Shown: one piece after another, positions 54,660 to 63,196 of the stretch
Position numbering within the stretch: position 1 is the first letter of the stretch
Layout: every line of letters starts with the position of its first letter
The notes under the pieces: generated by a model
Seen by the model: only the letters and a program-made list of their open reading frames with translations
Database searches by the model: none
What the model was told of the DNA's origin: nothing
Origin: Luteimonas huabeiensis HB2
Lineage (GTDB): Bacteria; Pseudomonadota; Gammaproteobacteria; Xanthomonadales; Xanthomonadaceae
NCBI RefSeq assembly: GCF_000559025.1
Contig: NZ_JAAN01000019.1
Location: 1 to 64,000 of the forward strand
Reading direction: 5' to 3'
DNA: 64,000 nt
Translations under genes and position numbers: made by a program

Positions 54660-55550
54660 TTAGTCGCACAAAGGGCCACGTAGGCGATCGATAAATCGCT
54701 CCAACGAAGCCGCCGGGTTGTCGCTCTCGGGACGAAGCAGGTAAGTAGTCATCACCGCTGAATCCAAGTCCAAAGGACGGACTACCACGTCCGGTCGTTG
54801 GCTCACCGGAATCTTTGTCGCCGTCATGAAGCCGATGCCGTAGCCTGCTCCAACCAGGGTGAGCATCATGTCCAGCGAGGACACTTCCTCAACGACGTTC
54901 AACTTGTGCTCCAGCACCTGTAGGAGCCGGGTCAGCTCACGGCAATAACCCTCGCACACCTGCGGATCGCACAAGACAAGCGGGTGGCCCCGGAGTTCGT
55001 GAAGTGGAACCTTCTTGTGGGCAAGCAGTGCGTGCCGGGCTGGTACTGCGATTACCAGGGGGTCTCGCCAGACGGGTTCGGCAACAATGCCATCACCAAC
55101 ATCGGCCGTGTGTGCGAACCCGATCATGAAGTCGCCCGACCGCAAGCCGCGAACTTGCTCGGCTAACGGTACTTCGGACAGGCGTATTTCGATCTCCGGC
55201 TCTTCTGCGCGACAACGCGCCAAGAATGCCGATAGCCGAGGATCAATCGCGCCATCGGACACCGCGATCCGCAGGCTGCCTCGCAAGCCCGATGCGACGG
55301 CTTTGGCGTTCTCCCTGGCCTGCTCCAGGACGGTGAACAGTCGACGGGTATCCTGCAAGAAGGCAGTACCGGCAGCGGTTAGCCGGGTGCCCCTGCGATC
55401 TCGATCGAAGAGCACAACCCCCAGTTCGTCTTCCAACTCTTTGATCGCGCGTGATAGAGGTGGTTGTTCAATATGCAGGCGCTCGGCAGCTCGCGTGAAA
55501 TGCAGTTCCTCGGCCAGAACCACAAAGCAGCGAAGGTGTCGCAGTTCCAT
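54660..55550 (-). CDS. LysR family transcriptional regulator
   Basis: A 296-residue regulator. The N-terminal HTH is complete (LRCFVVLAEELHFTRAAERL, then IEQPPLSRAIKELEDELGVV). The effector domain starts at GSLRIAVSDGAIDPRLSAFL and includes LVGAGYGIGFMTATKIPVSQ. It is the last gene of the leftward row that begins with the LpxR-like gene and starts 3 bases after a small ORF, so it may be co-transcribed with the operon it could control. The ligand is unknown. Confidence 0.88.
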   Translation of the reverse strand: MELRHLRCFVVLAEELHFTRAAERLHIEQPPLSRAIKELEDELGVVLFDRDRRGTRLTAAGTAFLQDTRRLFTVLEQARENAKAVASGLRGSLRIAVSDGAIDPRLSAFLARCRAEEPEIEIRLSEVPLAEQVRGLRSGDFMIGFAHTADVGDGIVAEPVWRDPLVIAVPARHALLAHKKVPLHELRGHPLVLCDPQVCEGYCRELTRLLQVLEHKLNVVEEVSSLDMMLTLVGAGYGIGFMTATKIPVSQRPDVVVRPLDLDSAVMTTYLLRPESDNPAASLERFIDRLRGPLCD

Positions 55551-55553
55551 CGG

Positions 55554-55733
55554 TTATTTTCCCCAGTGAAGCTGGAAGTGCGAGCCGGCAATATCGATGG
55601 CTTGCTCGATGGCGTTGACCTCCGATGAGGATGCGCGGATGGATGCGGCATGCGCACTGCCCCGCGTGGTCTCGGAAGAACGTTTCATCCACTGGTGCAA
55701 GTAGTGCGGTGGTGTAGGAAGCAGAGTGCGCAT
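55554..55733 (-). CDS. Small ORF between the phosphorylase and lysR genes
   Basis: A 59-residue ORF that starts 7 bases after the phosphorylase stop and ends 3 bases before the lysR start, so it fills the gap exactly. The sequence begins MRTLLPTPPHYLHQWMKRSS and ends EQAIDIAGSHFQLHWGK. No family is recognised. Its fit between neighbours supports it as a real, co-translated gene; the composition alone does not. It could also be a remnant of a larger gene. Confidence 0.4.
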   Translation of the reverse strand: MRTLLPTPPHYLHQWMKRSSETTRGSAHAASIRASSSEVNAIEQAIDIAGSHFQLHWGK

Positions 55734-55740
55734 GCGGTGC

Positions 55741-57261
55741 TCAGGCCTCGATATGGACGATTGGGCCGGCGTCGACCGCGTACTGCAGGGCGTAGGCCAT
55801 CTCGCCCGGCGTCTGGGCATGCAGTTCCATCAAGGTCTGTCCCTGAGAGACGACATCTCCCAGGCGCAGTTGCAGGTGGACACCCGCCGCTTTTCGCTCA
55901 GGGGCGCCGGCGAGTTTGGCCAGCCTGGATAACTTGCGGTTGTCGATATGCACGATACGCCCGGAGCACTCGGCTGCCAGCGGACGGACATGAGCAGCGC
56001 GGGGCGGTTCGCGCAGGCCCCCCTGGGCGGTGCAGATTCGCTCGAAGCGGTGCCAGGCACGGCCATCTCGGAGGGTTTCCAGAGCCAGTCGCATTCCATC
56101 GCCATCAGTCGCGACCCCGCCTAGCTCCAGCACTGCGCCTGCAACCATCGCCGCACGTTCGCGCAGGTCTTCCGGCGCGTCAGGGGTGTTGCGTAGTACT
56201 GCCAGCACGTCGCGCGCCTCCAGTGCTGGGCCTATGCCGTGTCCAATCGGCTGACTGCCATCGGTGATAAGACAGCGTAGGGTCAGACCGAAGTGCTCGG
56301 CGGTGGCTGTGAGACGTGCCGCGAGGTGCTGGGCCACTTCCGGGCTACGCACCTTGGCCGTGGGGCCGACGGGGATGTCGATGACGACATGGGTGGCACC
56401 GGCGGCGATCTTCTTGGACAACACCGAGGCAATGAGTTGCCCCTCAGTGTCGATGTCAAGTTCGCGCTCGATACGCACGAAGATGTCGTCGGCCGGCGAG
56501 AGGTGCATTGCACCACCCCAGGCCAGACAGCCACCCTCTGCCTCGACCACGCGGCGAAGACTACCGAGATCCAGTTCCACGGGGGCTAGAGTCTCCATCG
56601 TGTCGGCAGTGCCGGCTGGAGAAGTGATCGCGCGTGAGGAGGTTTTGGGCATCACCAAGCCATTGGCAGCGGCGATGGCTACCACGATGGGTGTGGTGCG
56701 GTTGCCAGGCAGGCCGCCGACGCAGTGCTTGTCCACCACTACCGGAGACGGCCAGGACAGTCGCTCGCCCACCTCGACCATGGCGCGGGTGAGGTGTGTT
56801 GTCTCCTGCTCATCCAGCGGCAGCGTGGCGGTGGCTGTAAGGAAGGCGGACAACTGCACGTCGGTGAATCTGCCGTGGACAACGTCGTGGACGATCGCGG
56901 CCAGTCCCGGACCGTCCAGGCGCTGGCCATGGATACGGCGGCGCACGCCGGCCAGTGAATGCAGCACGGGCGCGTGGCGTACCAGCACGGTGTCCCCGTC
57001 CTCAATGCCCAGAGCTTGCCAGGCAGCTTCAGAAAGCACCACGCGATCCAGTGCGAAGAGCGGGCTATTGGTCTGATAAAGCAGCGCCTGAACTTCGCGG
57101 TTGCCCCCGGTCACCAGCACCTGCGATCGTGACGCCAGCCCCTCCGAATGACAGACATGGCAATCGACATGCATGAGCACGATAGCCTGGTTTTGCGTGT
57201 GCAACTGCATGCGCATCGCGCGCAGAGCTGGCGAAGCTGTGGGGGTAGGTACACCGCTCAT
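55741..57261 (-). CDS. AMP phosphorylase/thymidine phosphorylase-like enzyme (long DeoA type)
   Basis: A 506-residue nucleoside phosphorylase-fold enzyme with the extra N-terminal domain (about residues 18-100) that marks the archaeal-type AMP phosphorylase group, as opposed to ordinary DeoA of about 440 residues. The phosphate/substrate motifs are KHCVGGLPGNRTT (178-190) and KTSSRAITSPAGTAD (206-220). Known AMP phosphorylases split NMPs with phosphate into a base and ribose 1,5-bisphosphate; the substrate here is unproven and thymidine remains possible. The ATG at 57261 overlaps the beta-CASP gene stop (ATGA), so the two are coupled. Confidence 0.82.
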   Translation of the reverse strand: MSGVPTPTASPALRAMRMQLHTQNQAIVLMHVDCHVCHSEGLASRSQVLVTGGNREVQALLYQTNSPLFALDRVVLSEAAWQALGIEDGDTVLVRHAPVLHSLAGVRRRIHGQRLDGPGLAAIVHDVVHGRFTDVQLSAFLTATATLPLDEQETTHLTRAMVEVGERLSWPSPVVVDKHCVGGLPGNRTTPIVVAIAAANGLVMPKTSSRAITSPAGTADTMETLAPVELDLGSLRRVVEAEGGCLAWGGAMHLSPADDIFVRIERELDIDTEGQLIASVLSKKIAAGATHVVIDIPVGPTAKVRSPEVAQHLAARLTATAEHFGLTLRCLITDGSQPIGHGIGPALEARDVLAVLRNTPDAPEDLRERAAMVAGAVLELGGVATDGDGMRLALETLRDGRAWHRFERICTAQGGLREPPRAAHVRPLAAECSGRIVHIDNRKLSRLAKLAGAPERKAAGVHLQLRLGDVVSQGQTLMELHAQTPGEMAYALQYAVDAGPIVHIEA

Positions 57262-58616
57262 AGCTCGAATACCTGCCCTTGCAGCGGAACCGAGGCCGAC
57301 CAGTTCAGCTCGCGCTTCACCCGCTCGCGCAGGGCCTCTGATGCCTCGGGCTCTCCATGTACGATGAATACCCGCTTGGGCGGCTGCTGAAAACCCGATA
57401 GCCAGTGCAGCAATTCGTCGCTGTCCGCATGGGCCGACAGCATGGGTAGTTCCGTGACCTCGGCGTTGACCGGTATCCATTGCCCGTAGGCCTTGACCTC
57501 GCGCGCGCCCTCCAGCAGCTTTCGCCCCCGTGTGCCTGCGGCCTGGAAACCCGAGAAGAGCAGCGTATTGCGATGATCGGGCGCGAAAGCGGCAATGTGG
57601 TGCAGCACCCGGCCGCCCGTGGCCATGCCGCTGGCCGAGATGATCACCTTCGGGTAGCGGTTGGCCGACAGGGCCTTGGACTCCTCGACTTCGCGCACGT
57701 AGGTGACGTCAGCGAATGCCGACTCGAAATCGTGCGAAGCGAGCCTGTGGTCCTGGTGATGCTTGTGCAGGAGTGCGGTCGCATTGGTCGCCATCGGGCT
57801 GTCGAGGTAGACCGGCACGTTGCGCAGGCCGCCGCTTTGGCGCAATAGCCAGAGATCATGGATTAGGGACTGTGCCCGCCCCACTGCGAAGGCGGGGATC
57901 ACTACGGTACCGCCGCGCAGGACGGTTCTGTTGATGATCTTGCCGAGCGCCTCGACGGCATCTCCACGATCATGGCGCCGGTTGCCATAGGTCGATTCGG
58001 TCACGACGTAGTCCGCCTCGGGTACCGGCTCCGGGTCGTACATCACCGGATCGTCATAACGCCCGAGGTCGCCAGAGAAAACGATGCGCACGCCGCCGAT
58101 GTCGATCTGCGCGGTGGACGCACCGAGGATGTGCCCGGCGCGGCGCAACAGCAGCCGCGCACCGCCCGGCAGTTCGACGTCGCGGTGCAAGGGCACCGGG
58201 TGGAACTGCCGCAAAACACGCTCCGCGTCGCGCACCCTGTACAGCGGCATGGCGGGCTTGTGCTTGGAGAAGCCTTTGCGGTTAGCGAACTCGGCGTCCT
58301 TTTCCTGTAGCCAGGCGCTGTCGAGCAGGATCAACTCGGCCACGTCGCGCGTCGCATGGGTGCAGAACACCTTGCCCTTGAAGCCATCGAGCATCAGGCG
58401 TGGGAGATAGCCGCAATGGTCCAGGTGGGCGTGGGTGAGCACCACGGCGTCGATCTGCGCGGGATCGACCTCCAGACGCTGCCAGTTGAGTTCGCGCAGG
58501 TTCTTGAACCCTTGAAACAGTCCGCAGTCGACGAGAATCCGGGTGTTGCCGTGGGTGAGAAGGTGTTTGGAGCCGGTGACGGTGCCTGCACCGCCAAGGC
58601 TGGTCAATGAAGCCAT
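57258..58616 (-). CDS. Beta-CASP metallo-beta-lactamase-fold RNA nuclease
   Basis: A 452-residue enzyme of the CPSF/YSH1-like group. Metal-binding HAHLDH is at residues 62-67 (LTHAHLDHCGYLPRLM). The later metal ligands lie in RRAGHILGASTAQI and FSGDLGRYDDPVMY. The beta-CASP domain contains ESTYGNRRHDRGDAVEALG and the RMMBL motif is near the end (LSAHADSDELLHWLSGF, then VFIVHGEPEASEALRERV). Relatives are RNA endo- or exonucleases. ATG 58616 with AAGGA upstream is chosen; a GTG at 58676 would overlap the phosphoketolase stop (GTGA). It is embedded in a nucleotide/pentose-phosphate operon. Confidence 0.88.
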   Translation of the reverse strand: MASLTSLGGAGTVTGSKHLLTHGNTRILVDCGLFQGFKNLRELNWQRLEVDPAQIDAVVLTHAHLDHCGYLPRLMLDGFKGKVFCTHATRDVAELILLDSAWLQEKDAEFANRKGFSKHKPAMPLYRVRDAERVLRQFHPVPLHRDVELPGGARLLLRRAGHILGASTAQIDIGGVRIVFSGDLGRYDDPVMYDPEPVPEADYVVTESTYGNRRHDRGDAVEALGKIINRTVLRGGTVVIPAFAVGRAQSLIHDLWLLRQSGGLRNVPVYLDSPMATNATALLHKHHQDHRLASHDFESAFADVTYVREVEESKALSANRYPKVIISASGMATGGRVLHHIAAFAPDHRNTLLFSGFQAAGTRGRKLLEGAREVKAYGQWIPVNAEVTELPMLSAHADSDELLHWLSGFQQPPKRVFIVHGEPEASEALRERVKRELNWSASVPLQGQVFEL

Positions 58617-58672
58617 TGGGTCGCTGTCCTTGTGTTGTTTGTGTTCTTGATCGTTCGAGGCACAGCGTGACC

Positions 58673-61018
58673 TCACGTGCTCTGGCGCCGTCGCACCTTG
58701 GATGAGGGGCTGCTCGTATCGCTCCAGCCGGTGACGTCGGCGGCGGCATTGATCGCATCCCGCCAGAAACAGCGGTTGGCGCGCAGCATGCCGGTCACGT
58801 CGAGCGTGCCGCCGCGGTTGATGTAGCCCAGCGCCCGCATCTTGGCGTGGCCTCCATCGATGCGCCGCAAGACACCGAGCATCGGCTCCGGTCGGGTGTG
58901 GCAGAGCAGCACACGGGGCAGTTCCGGCGGGAAAAGCGCCCTCAGTGCTTCGTCACCGAGCACGAAGGCGGCCTCCAAGTCGTCGCGCGGGACACGCAGG
59001 CGGCCCGGCTCGATCACGGCCGTCACGCAGGTCGCAAAACCATGCCGTTCAAGAAAGGCATGGGCCTGGAGCGCCTGTTCCAACTGATACGCACCGACGG
59101 CGACGAATTGCATGCCGGCTGTCGAGACATCTCCCGCGATGTGCGCCGCACCGTCGCGCACCAACGCCTGGGCACGATCTGCGTCGAAGCGGATGGGCAT
59201 GTCGCGCTTGGAGACCACGATGCAGGCCAGTTGCCCGCGCCCGGCGTATGCCTCGCGCAAGGCGGCCACCGCTGTATTGCCATCCACCGGAAACAGCACG
59301 CGCGCGGTGTCGGACATCTCGCCCAGCAAGGCCTCTGCGATGGTCGGATCCTGGTGCGATTGCTCGTTCTTGCTGTTTTCCCAGGTGTGGGAGGTGACGA
59401 TCAAGGGCACCGGCAGCCAGCCCGGCGTTTGTCCGAGCTCCTTTTGCCGGCGCGCGAAGATGATCTCCTGGCGGAGCAGGCCCAGCATCTTCACGGCGAA
59501 GGCTTCGTAGCTCACGATCAGGTTCAGCCCCGCCTTGTTGCCCAACGCTGCTGCCGCCACGGCTTCCTCGTTGAGCGCAGTGATCACTGCGCCGTGCAGG
59601 TCTTCCGGGACACCGGGCTCAGGCGCGTTGACGCGGTGCTTGAGCAGCGCCAGCGTGCCCCCCATCTTGTTGCTTGCCAGTTCATCCGGGTTGCCGACCC
59701 GCACGCGCAGATCCGGGTTGGCCCGGACCAGATCGACGAACCAGCGGTCGAGCGCCGCCATCGCGCTGCCGCTCTCGCCCTCGGCTTGCCAGACCGGCTC
59801 GGGCAGCACAGGGGCGTTGGGACGGCGATGCGCCATCGGGTGGCCACTTTCCAGCGGGCGTTGCTGGCCGGCATGCGTGGCCAAGGCGGCCAGCGCCGCG
59901 TCGAGTTCGGATGGCGGCACATGCAAGGCGGCGGCGCTGGCGTTGAATGCCTCGCGCGCGGCAGCATCGTTGTGCGGATTGCCCGACAGGGGCAAGTTGT
60001 GCGCGGCATTGGTGCCCGCGCCGGCAAAGCCGAAGCCCTTTTCGGTCTCCGCGATCACGTAGGGCAGGCGCATCGGATAGCGGCGATCCGGGTCCGCCGC
60101 GAACCGTTGCAGGGCCTGTTCCGCCGAGATGATGCCCCAGGCGATGGCGGCCGGATCGCGGCCATCGACGGTCATGGGATCGAATCCGTTGTGGCGCAGG
60201 TCTTCGGCCAGCCATGGCGCGCCACCTTCCTGGACGATCTGGGTGCGCTGCTCGATGCGGCGGCCATTGAGGATCATCACGGGTATCGCGTAGCCGCAGT
60301 CCTCGGCACGCCACCAGCGGGGAGCCCAGTCCGAGCCACGCTGTTCCTCGAAGGCGCCATCGCTCAGGAAGGCCACCAGGCTTTCGCCGGGCAGGGGCAT
60401 GTGCACGTATTGCAGGCCGGCGAAGCCGAGGTAGCCGCCTTCCGACACCGCGCCTGCGGTGTTTGGGCCGGCGTGGCTGCCCAGCGGCACGGCGGGGCGG
60501 CCCTGTGGATCGATGGCGTAGGAGTAGAAATCGGCGCACAGCCGCGACAGGCCGGCTTCGCTGCGGTCGTAGCGACCGCGCTGCGCCGGTGAGACGTCGC
60601 CCGTGAGCGCATTGATGGCTTCGATGGCGGCAACGCAATGCCCTTGCCCCATCAGCCATCCGCGCGTGTGCCCCGTCAGGGCGTTGGCGAGCAGGTAGCC
60701 CACGAAAGCCGGCACCATGTTCAGCGAGCCACCGGTATGGCCTTCGGGCGTGGCCTTGAAGTCGTCGGCGGCCAGGAAGGTACCGGACAGGTCGATGCGC
60801 TGGGCGTAGGTCATGTGCGCGACCACGTTCATCCCCACGCAAGTCAGGCGATCGGCCGCGGCCAGCAATTCGTAGGCCTTCGTGCGATCGACAAGACCCT
60901 GGCTCACCAGGTCGGAAATCGTCGCGTCGATGCGCTTGGCGGTCATGTCGCTGTGCTGGATGGGCCCCAGGCCGATGCGCCATTCGTAATATGTGTCTGC
61001 GTCGCTTGCGTTCATCAC
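58673..61018 (-). CDS. Phosphoketolase-family enzyme
   Basis: A 781-residue thiamine-diphosphate enzyme with XFP_N, XFP and XFP_C layout. Conserved stretches include TPEGHTGGSLNMVPAFVGYL, FLSDGAFEEQRGSDWAPRWW (the ThDP/Mg loop) and VIAETEKGFGFAGAGTNAAH, with SHTWENSKNEQSHQDPTIAE in the second half. Phosphoketolases turn xylulose 5-phosphate and phosphate into acetyl phosphate and glyceraldehyde 3-phosphate. I recall some close relatives being labelled xylulose 5-phosphate 3-epimerase, so the exact reaction is unsure. Its ATG overlaps the PRPP synthetase stop (ATGA). Confidence 0.82.
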   Translation of the reverse strand: MMNASDADTYYEWRIGLGPIQHSDMTAKRIDATISDLVSQGLVDRTKAYELLAAADRLTCVGMNVVAHMTYAQRIDLSGTFLAADDFKATPEGHTGGSLNMVPAFVGYLLANALTGHTRGWLMGQGHCVAAIEAINALTGDVSPAQRGRYDRSEAGLSRLCADFYSYAIDPQGRPAVPLGSHAGPNTAGAVSEGGYLGFAGLQYVHMPLPGESLVAFLSDGAFEEQRGSDWAPRWWRAEDCGYAIPVMILNGRRIEQRTQIVQEGGAPWLAEDLRHNGFDPMTVDGRDPAAIAWGIISAEQALQRFAADPDRRYPMRLPYVIAETEKGFGFAGAGTNAAHNLPLSGNPHNDAAAREAFNASAAALHVPPSELDAALAALATHAGQQRPLESGHPMAHRRPNAPVLPEPVWQAEGESGSAMAALDRWFVDLVRANPDLRVRVGNPDELASNKMGGTLALLKHRVNAPEPGVPEDLHGAVITALNEEAVAAAALGNKAGLNLIVSYEAFAVKMLGLLRQEIIFARRQKELGQTPGWLPVPLIVTSHTWENSKNEQSHQDPTIAEALLGEMSDTARVLFPVDGNTAVAALREAYAGRGQLACIVVSKRDMPIRFDADRAQALVRDGAAHIAGDVSTAGMQFVAVGAYQLEQALQAHAFLERHGFATCVTAVIEPGRLRVPRDDLEAAFVLGDEALRALFPPELPRVLLCHTRPEPMLGVLRRIDGGHAKMRALGYINRGGTLDVTGMLRANRCFWRDAINAAADVTGWSDTSSPSSKVRRRQST

Positions 61019-61953
61019 GATGTTGCTCCTGTCGTTCTTCTGCTCGGGCCGCCACGGTCGTCGTCGACTTGACGGCTCTTCAATGCGCTGGCGACCAAAT
61101 GGGCTAGTGCAATGCGGTTGCTCGGGTGGGGAACCGCGTCGGTCGAGGTGATGCGCGAGAACAGCGGCGCCAGTTCAGTCCAGGCGTCATCGGCGAACAG
61201 CGCGTGCACCACCACGCACTCGGGCCGCGGTAATCCTTGAGCGGCGATGCCGCGTGCGGCCTGCATCAAGGTCCGGCCGGACGATGCGATGTCATCGACC
61301 AGCACGGGCGTGCGCTCGCGCCAGGCCGACAGATCGGGCACGGCGATCTCGACGCGGCGGTCGCCGTACCGGGTCTTGGTGAGCACGACGCACGGCGCAC
61401 CGATGCGCGTCGCGATGTCGCCTGCCCATTGCTCGCTTTCTTCGTCAGGCCCCACGATCAACGGCCGCTCGGTGTTGGCCGCGATCCAGTCGGCCAACAA
61501 GGGGGCGGCCTGCAAGGTCGCGGTCGGCAGGGTGTAGATCGATGCCAGGGTCGGGTGGCGGTGCAGGTGGGGATCCACCGTGACCAGCTTGTCGAAGGTG
61601 GAGGAGATCAAGCGCGCAAAAGACAGCGAGGTGACGCTCTCTCCCTCGTGGAAGCGCTTGTCCTGCCGCATGTAGGCCAGGTAGGGGCTGACCAGGTTGA
61701 CCTCGCTTGCGCCCAGGTCGCGGGCCGCGTCGGCCGCGAACACCAGGGGCAGGAACTGCGCGTCGGGCCGGGCCAGCGTGCAGACCAAATCCACGGCGCG
61801 TCCGGCCGGATCGCCATGCAGCCGCACGTAGCTTTCGCCGTCGGGGAAGTGGCGGGTTTCGAGCCGCCCGAGCTTACTGCTCAGCGCCTTCGAGAGCTGG
61901 GCGGCGAAGGCCTCGTTGCCGGGCAATGCCAAGGTCAGTCTTTGCAGGGTCAT
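61015..61953 (-). CDS. prs: Ribose-phosphate pyrophosphokinase (PRPP synthetase)
   Basis: A 312-residue enzyme that links ribose 5-phosphate and ATP to PRPP and AMP. Residues 87-108 hold LVSPYLAYMRQDKRFHEGES; the catalytic metal region is VDPHLHRHPTL (126-136), and the PRPP loop VLVDDIASSGRTL is at 217-229. It is shorter and more divergent than housekeeping Prs; the essential copy should lie elsewhere. It overlaps the phosphoketolase gene and lies 37 bases after gltS. It connects the phosphorylase and pentose-phosphate steps of the operon. Confidence 0.86.
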   Translation of the reverse strand: MTLQRLTLALPGNEAFAAQLSKALSSKLGRLETRHFPDGESYVRLHGDPAGRAVDLVCTLARPDAQFLPLVFAADAARDLGASEVNLVSPYLAYMRQDKRFHEGESVTSLSFARLISSTFDKLVTVDPHLHRHPTLASIYTLPTATLQAAPLLADWIAANTERPLIVGPDEESEQWAGDIATRIGAPCVVLTKTRYGDRRVEIAVPDLSAWRERTPVLVDDIASSGRTLMQAARGIAAQGLPRPECVVVHALFADDAWTELAPLFSRITSTDAVPHPSNRIALAHLVASALKSRQVDDDRGGPSRRTTGATS

Positions 61954-61990
61954 TCTTCTGTATCCTTTGTTCTCTTTTTTTCTTCACGGC

Positions 61991-63196
61991 TCACCTCGCC
62001 AGCCAGCCGATGACGATGGCGTTGACCAGGTCGATCGAGAAGCCGCACACCAGCGGCACGACGATGAACGCTTGGCGCGCCGCGCCGAACTCCCTGGTCA
62101 CGGCGGTCATGTTGGCAACAGCCGTCGCGGTCGAACCCAGCGCAATGCCGCCGAACCCCGCGCACACGACGGTGGCCTCATAGTCGCGCCCCATGGCACG
62201 GAACACCACCAGCAGCACGTAGGCGACGGTCAGAGTGATCTGCACGAGCATGGCGACCGTGATGAACACCAGAACCGGCTCCAGCTCCCAGAGCCTCAGC
62301 CCCATCAGCGCCAGGGTCAAAAACAGTCCCAGGCAGATATCCGAGATCAGCGCCAGGCCCGGCTGCATGCTCGGGAAGTTCCAGAGCCGACCCCTGCCGT
62401 TGGTGGTCAACAGATCCGCAGCGGCCCGCAGCACGATGCCGGCCAGCAGGCATCCCACGAAGCTCGGCAGCTTCAAGGGCGACAAAGCCGCCAACTGCGT
62501 AATGCCGTGTCCCAGCATCAGGGTGCAGTTGAGCCAGAAAACCGCCAGCAAGGCGCCGTGGTAGTCCAGGTGCGCGCGCGCTTCATCGCGGTGCAGCACG
62601 CCTACTTCCAGTTCGGTTTCACCCGAAGGCCTGACGTGGTGGCGGCGCATCAGAAAGGCGGCAAGGGGGCCGCCGATCATGCACGCGGCGATGAGCCCGA
62701 TCGTGTTCGCGGCCAGACCCAGCTCCTGGGCGTTGCCGATGCCCAGGTGCTCCGAGAAGTGGCCCGACCAGGCGACGGTGGTGCCCACGCCGCCGGTGAG
62801 CGAGATGGAGCCGACCATCAGCCCGGCGCGGGGGTCCATCCCGAAGGCACTGGCCAGCCCCATCCCGGTGGCGTTCTGCAGGAGGATGAAGACGACCGCC
62901 AGCGCCGTCAGGACCAGGAAGGAGCGCCCCCCCGCGGCCAGCGTGCGCAGGTCGCTGTTCAGCCCGATGGCGGCAAAGAAGTACAGCAGCAGGACATCGC
63001 GGGTGCTCTGATCGAAGGCAACGGTGATGTCGGCGCCGTAGTGGAGTGCGCACACGACCAGAGCCCCGAGCACGCCGCCAACCAGCGCTTCGGGAATGCT
63101 GTAGCGACGCAGCCAGCCCACGCGGGCGATCAGGCCCTTGCCGCCGAACAGCAGCAGGATCGCCAGCGTCACTCCAAGGAAGGCATCGACCTGCAT
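61991..63196 (-). CDS. gltS: Sodium/glutamate symporter GltS
   Basis: A 401-residue transporter of the ESS family with about ten transmembrane helices. Family stretches include DAFLGVTLAILLLFGGKGLI at the start, SISLTGGVGTTVAWSGHFSE in the first half and CAGFGGIALGSTATAVANMT in the second, the inverted-repeat GxGTTxA/GxxxxSTAxA regions. It should import glutamate with sodium. The ATG shares one base with the stop of the LpxR-like gene, so the operon extends to the right edge. A metabolic tie to the downstream genes is not obvious. Confidence 0.9.
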   Translation of the reverse strand: MQVDAFLGVTLAILLLFGGKGLIARVGWLRRYSIPEALVGGVLGALVVCALHYGADITVAFDQSTRDVLLLYFFAAIGLNSDLRTLAAGGRSFLVLTALAVVFILLQNATGMGLASAFGMDPRAGLMVGSISLTGGVGTTVAWSGHFSEHLGIGNAQELGLAANTIGLIAACMIGGPLAAFLMRRHHVRPSGETELEVGVLHRDEARAHLDYHGALLAVFWLNCTLMLGHGITQLAALSPLKLPSFVGCLLAGIVLRAAADLLTTNGRGRLWNFPSMQPGLALISDICLGLFLTLALMGLRLWELEPVLVFITVAMLVQITLTVAYVLLVVFRAMGRDYEATVVCAGFGGIALGSTATAVANMTAVTREFGAARQAFIVVPLVCGFSIDLVNAIVIGWLAR

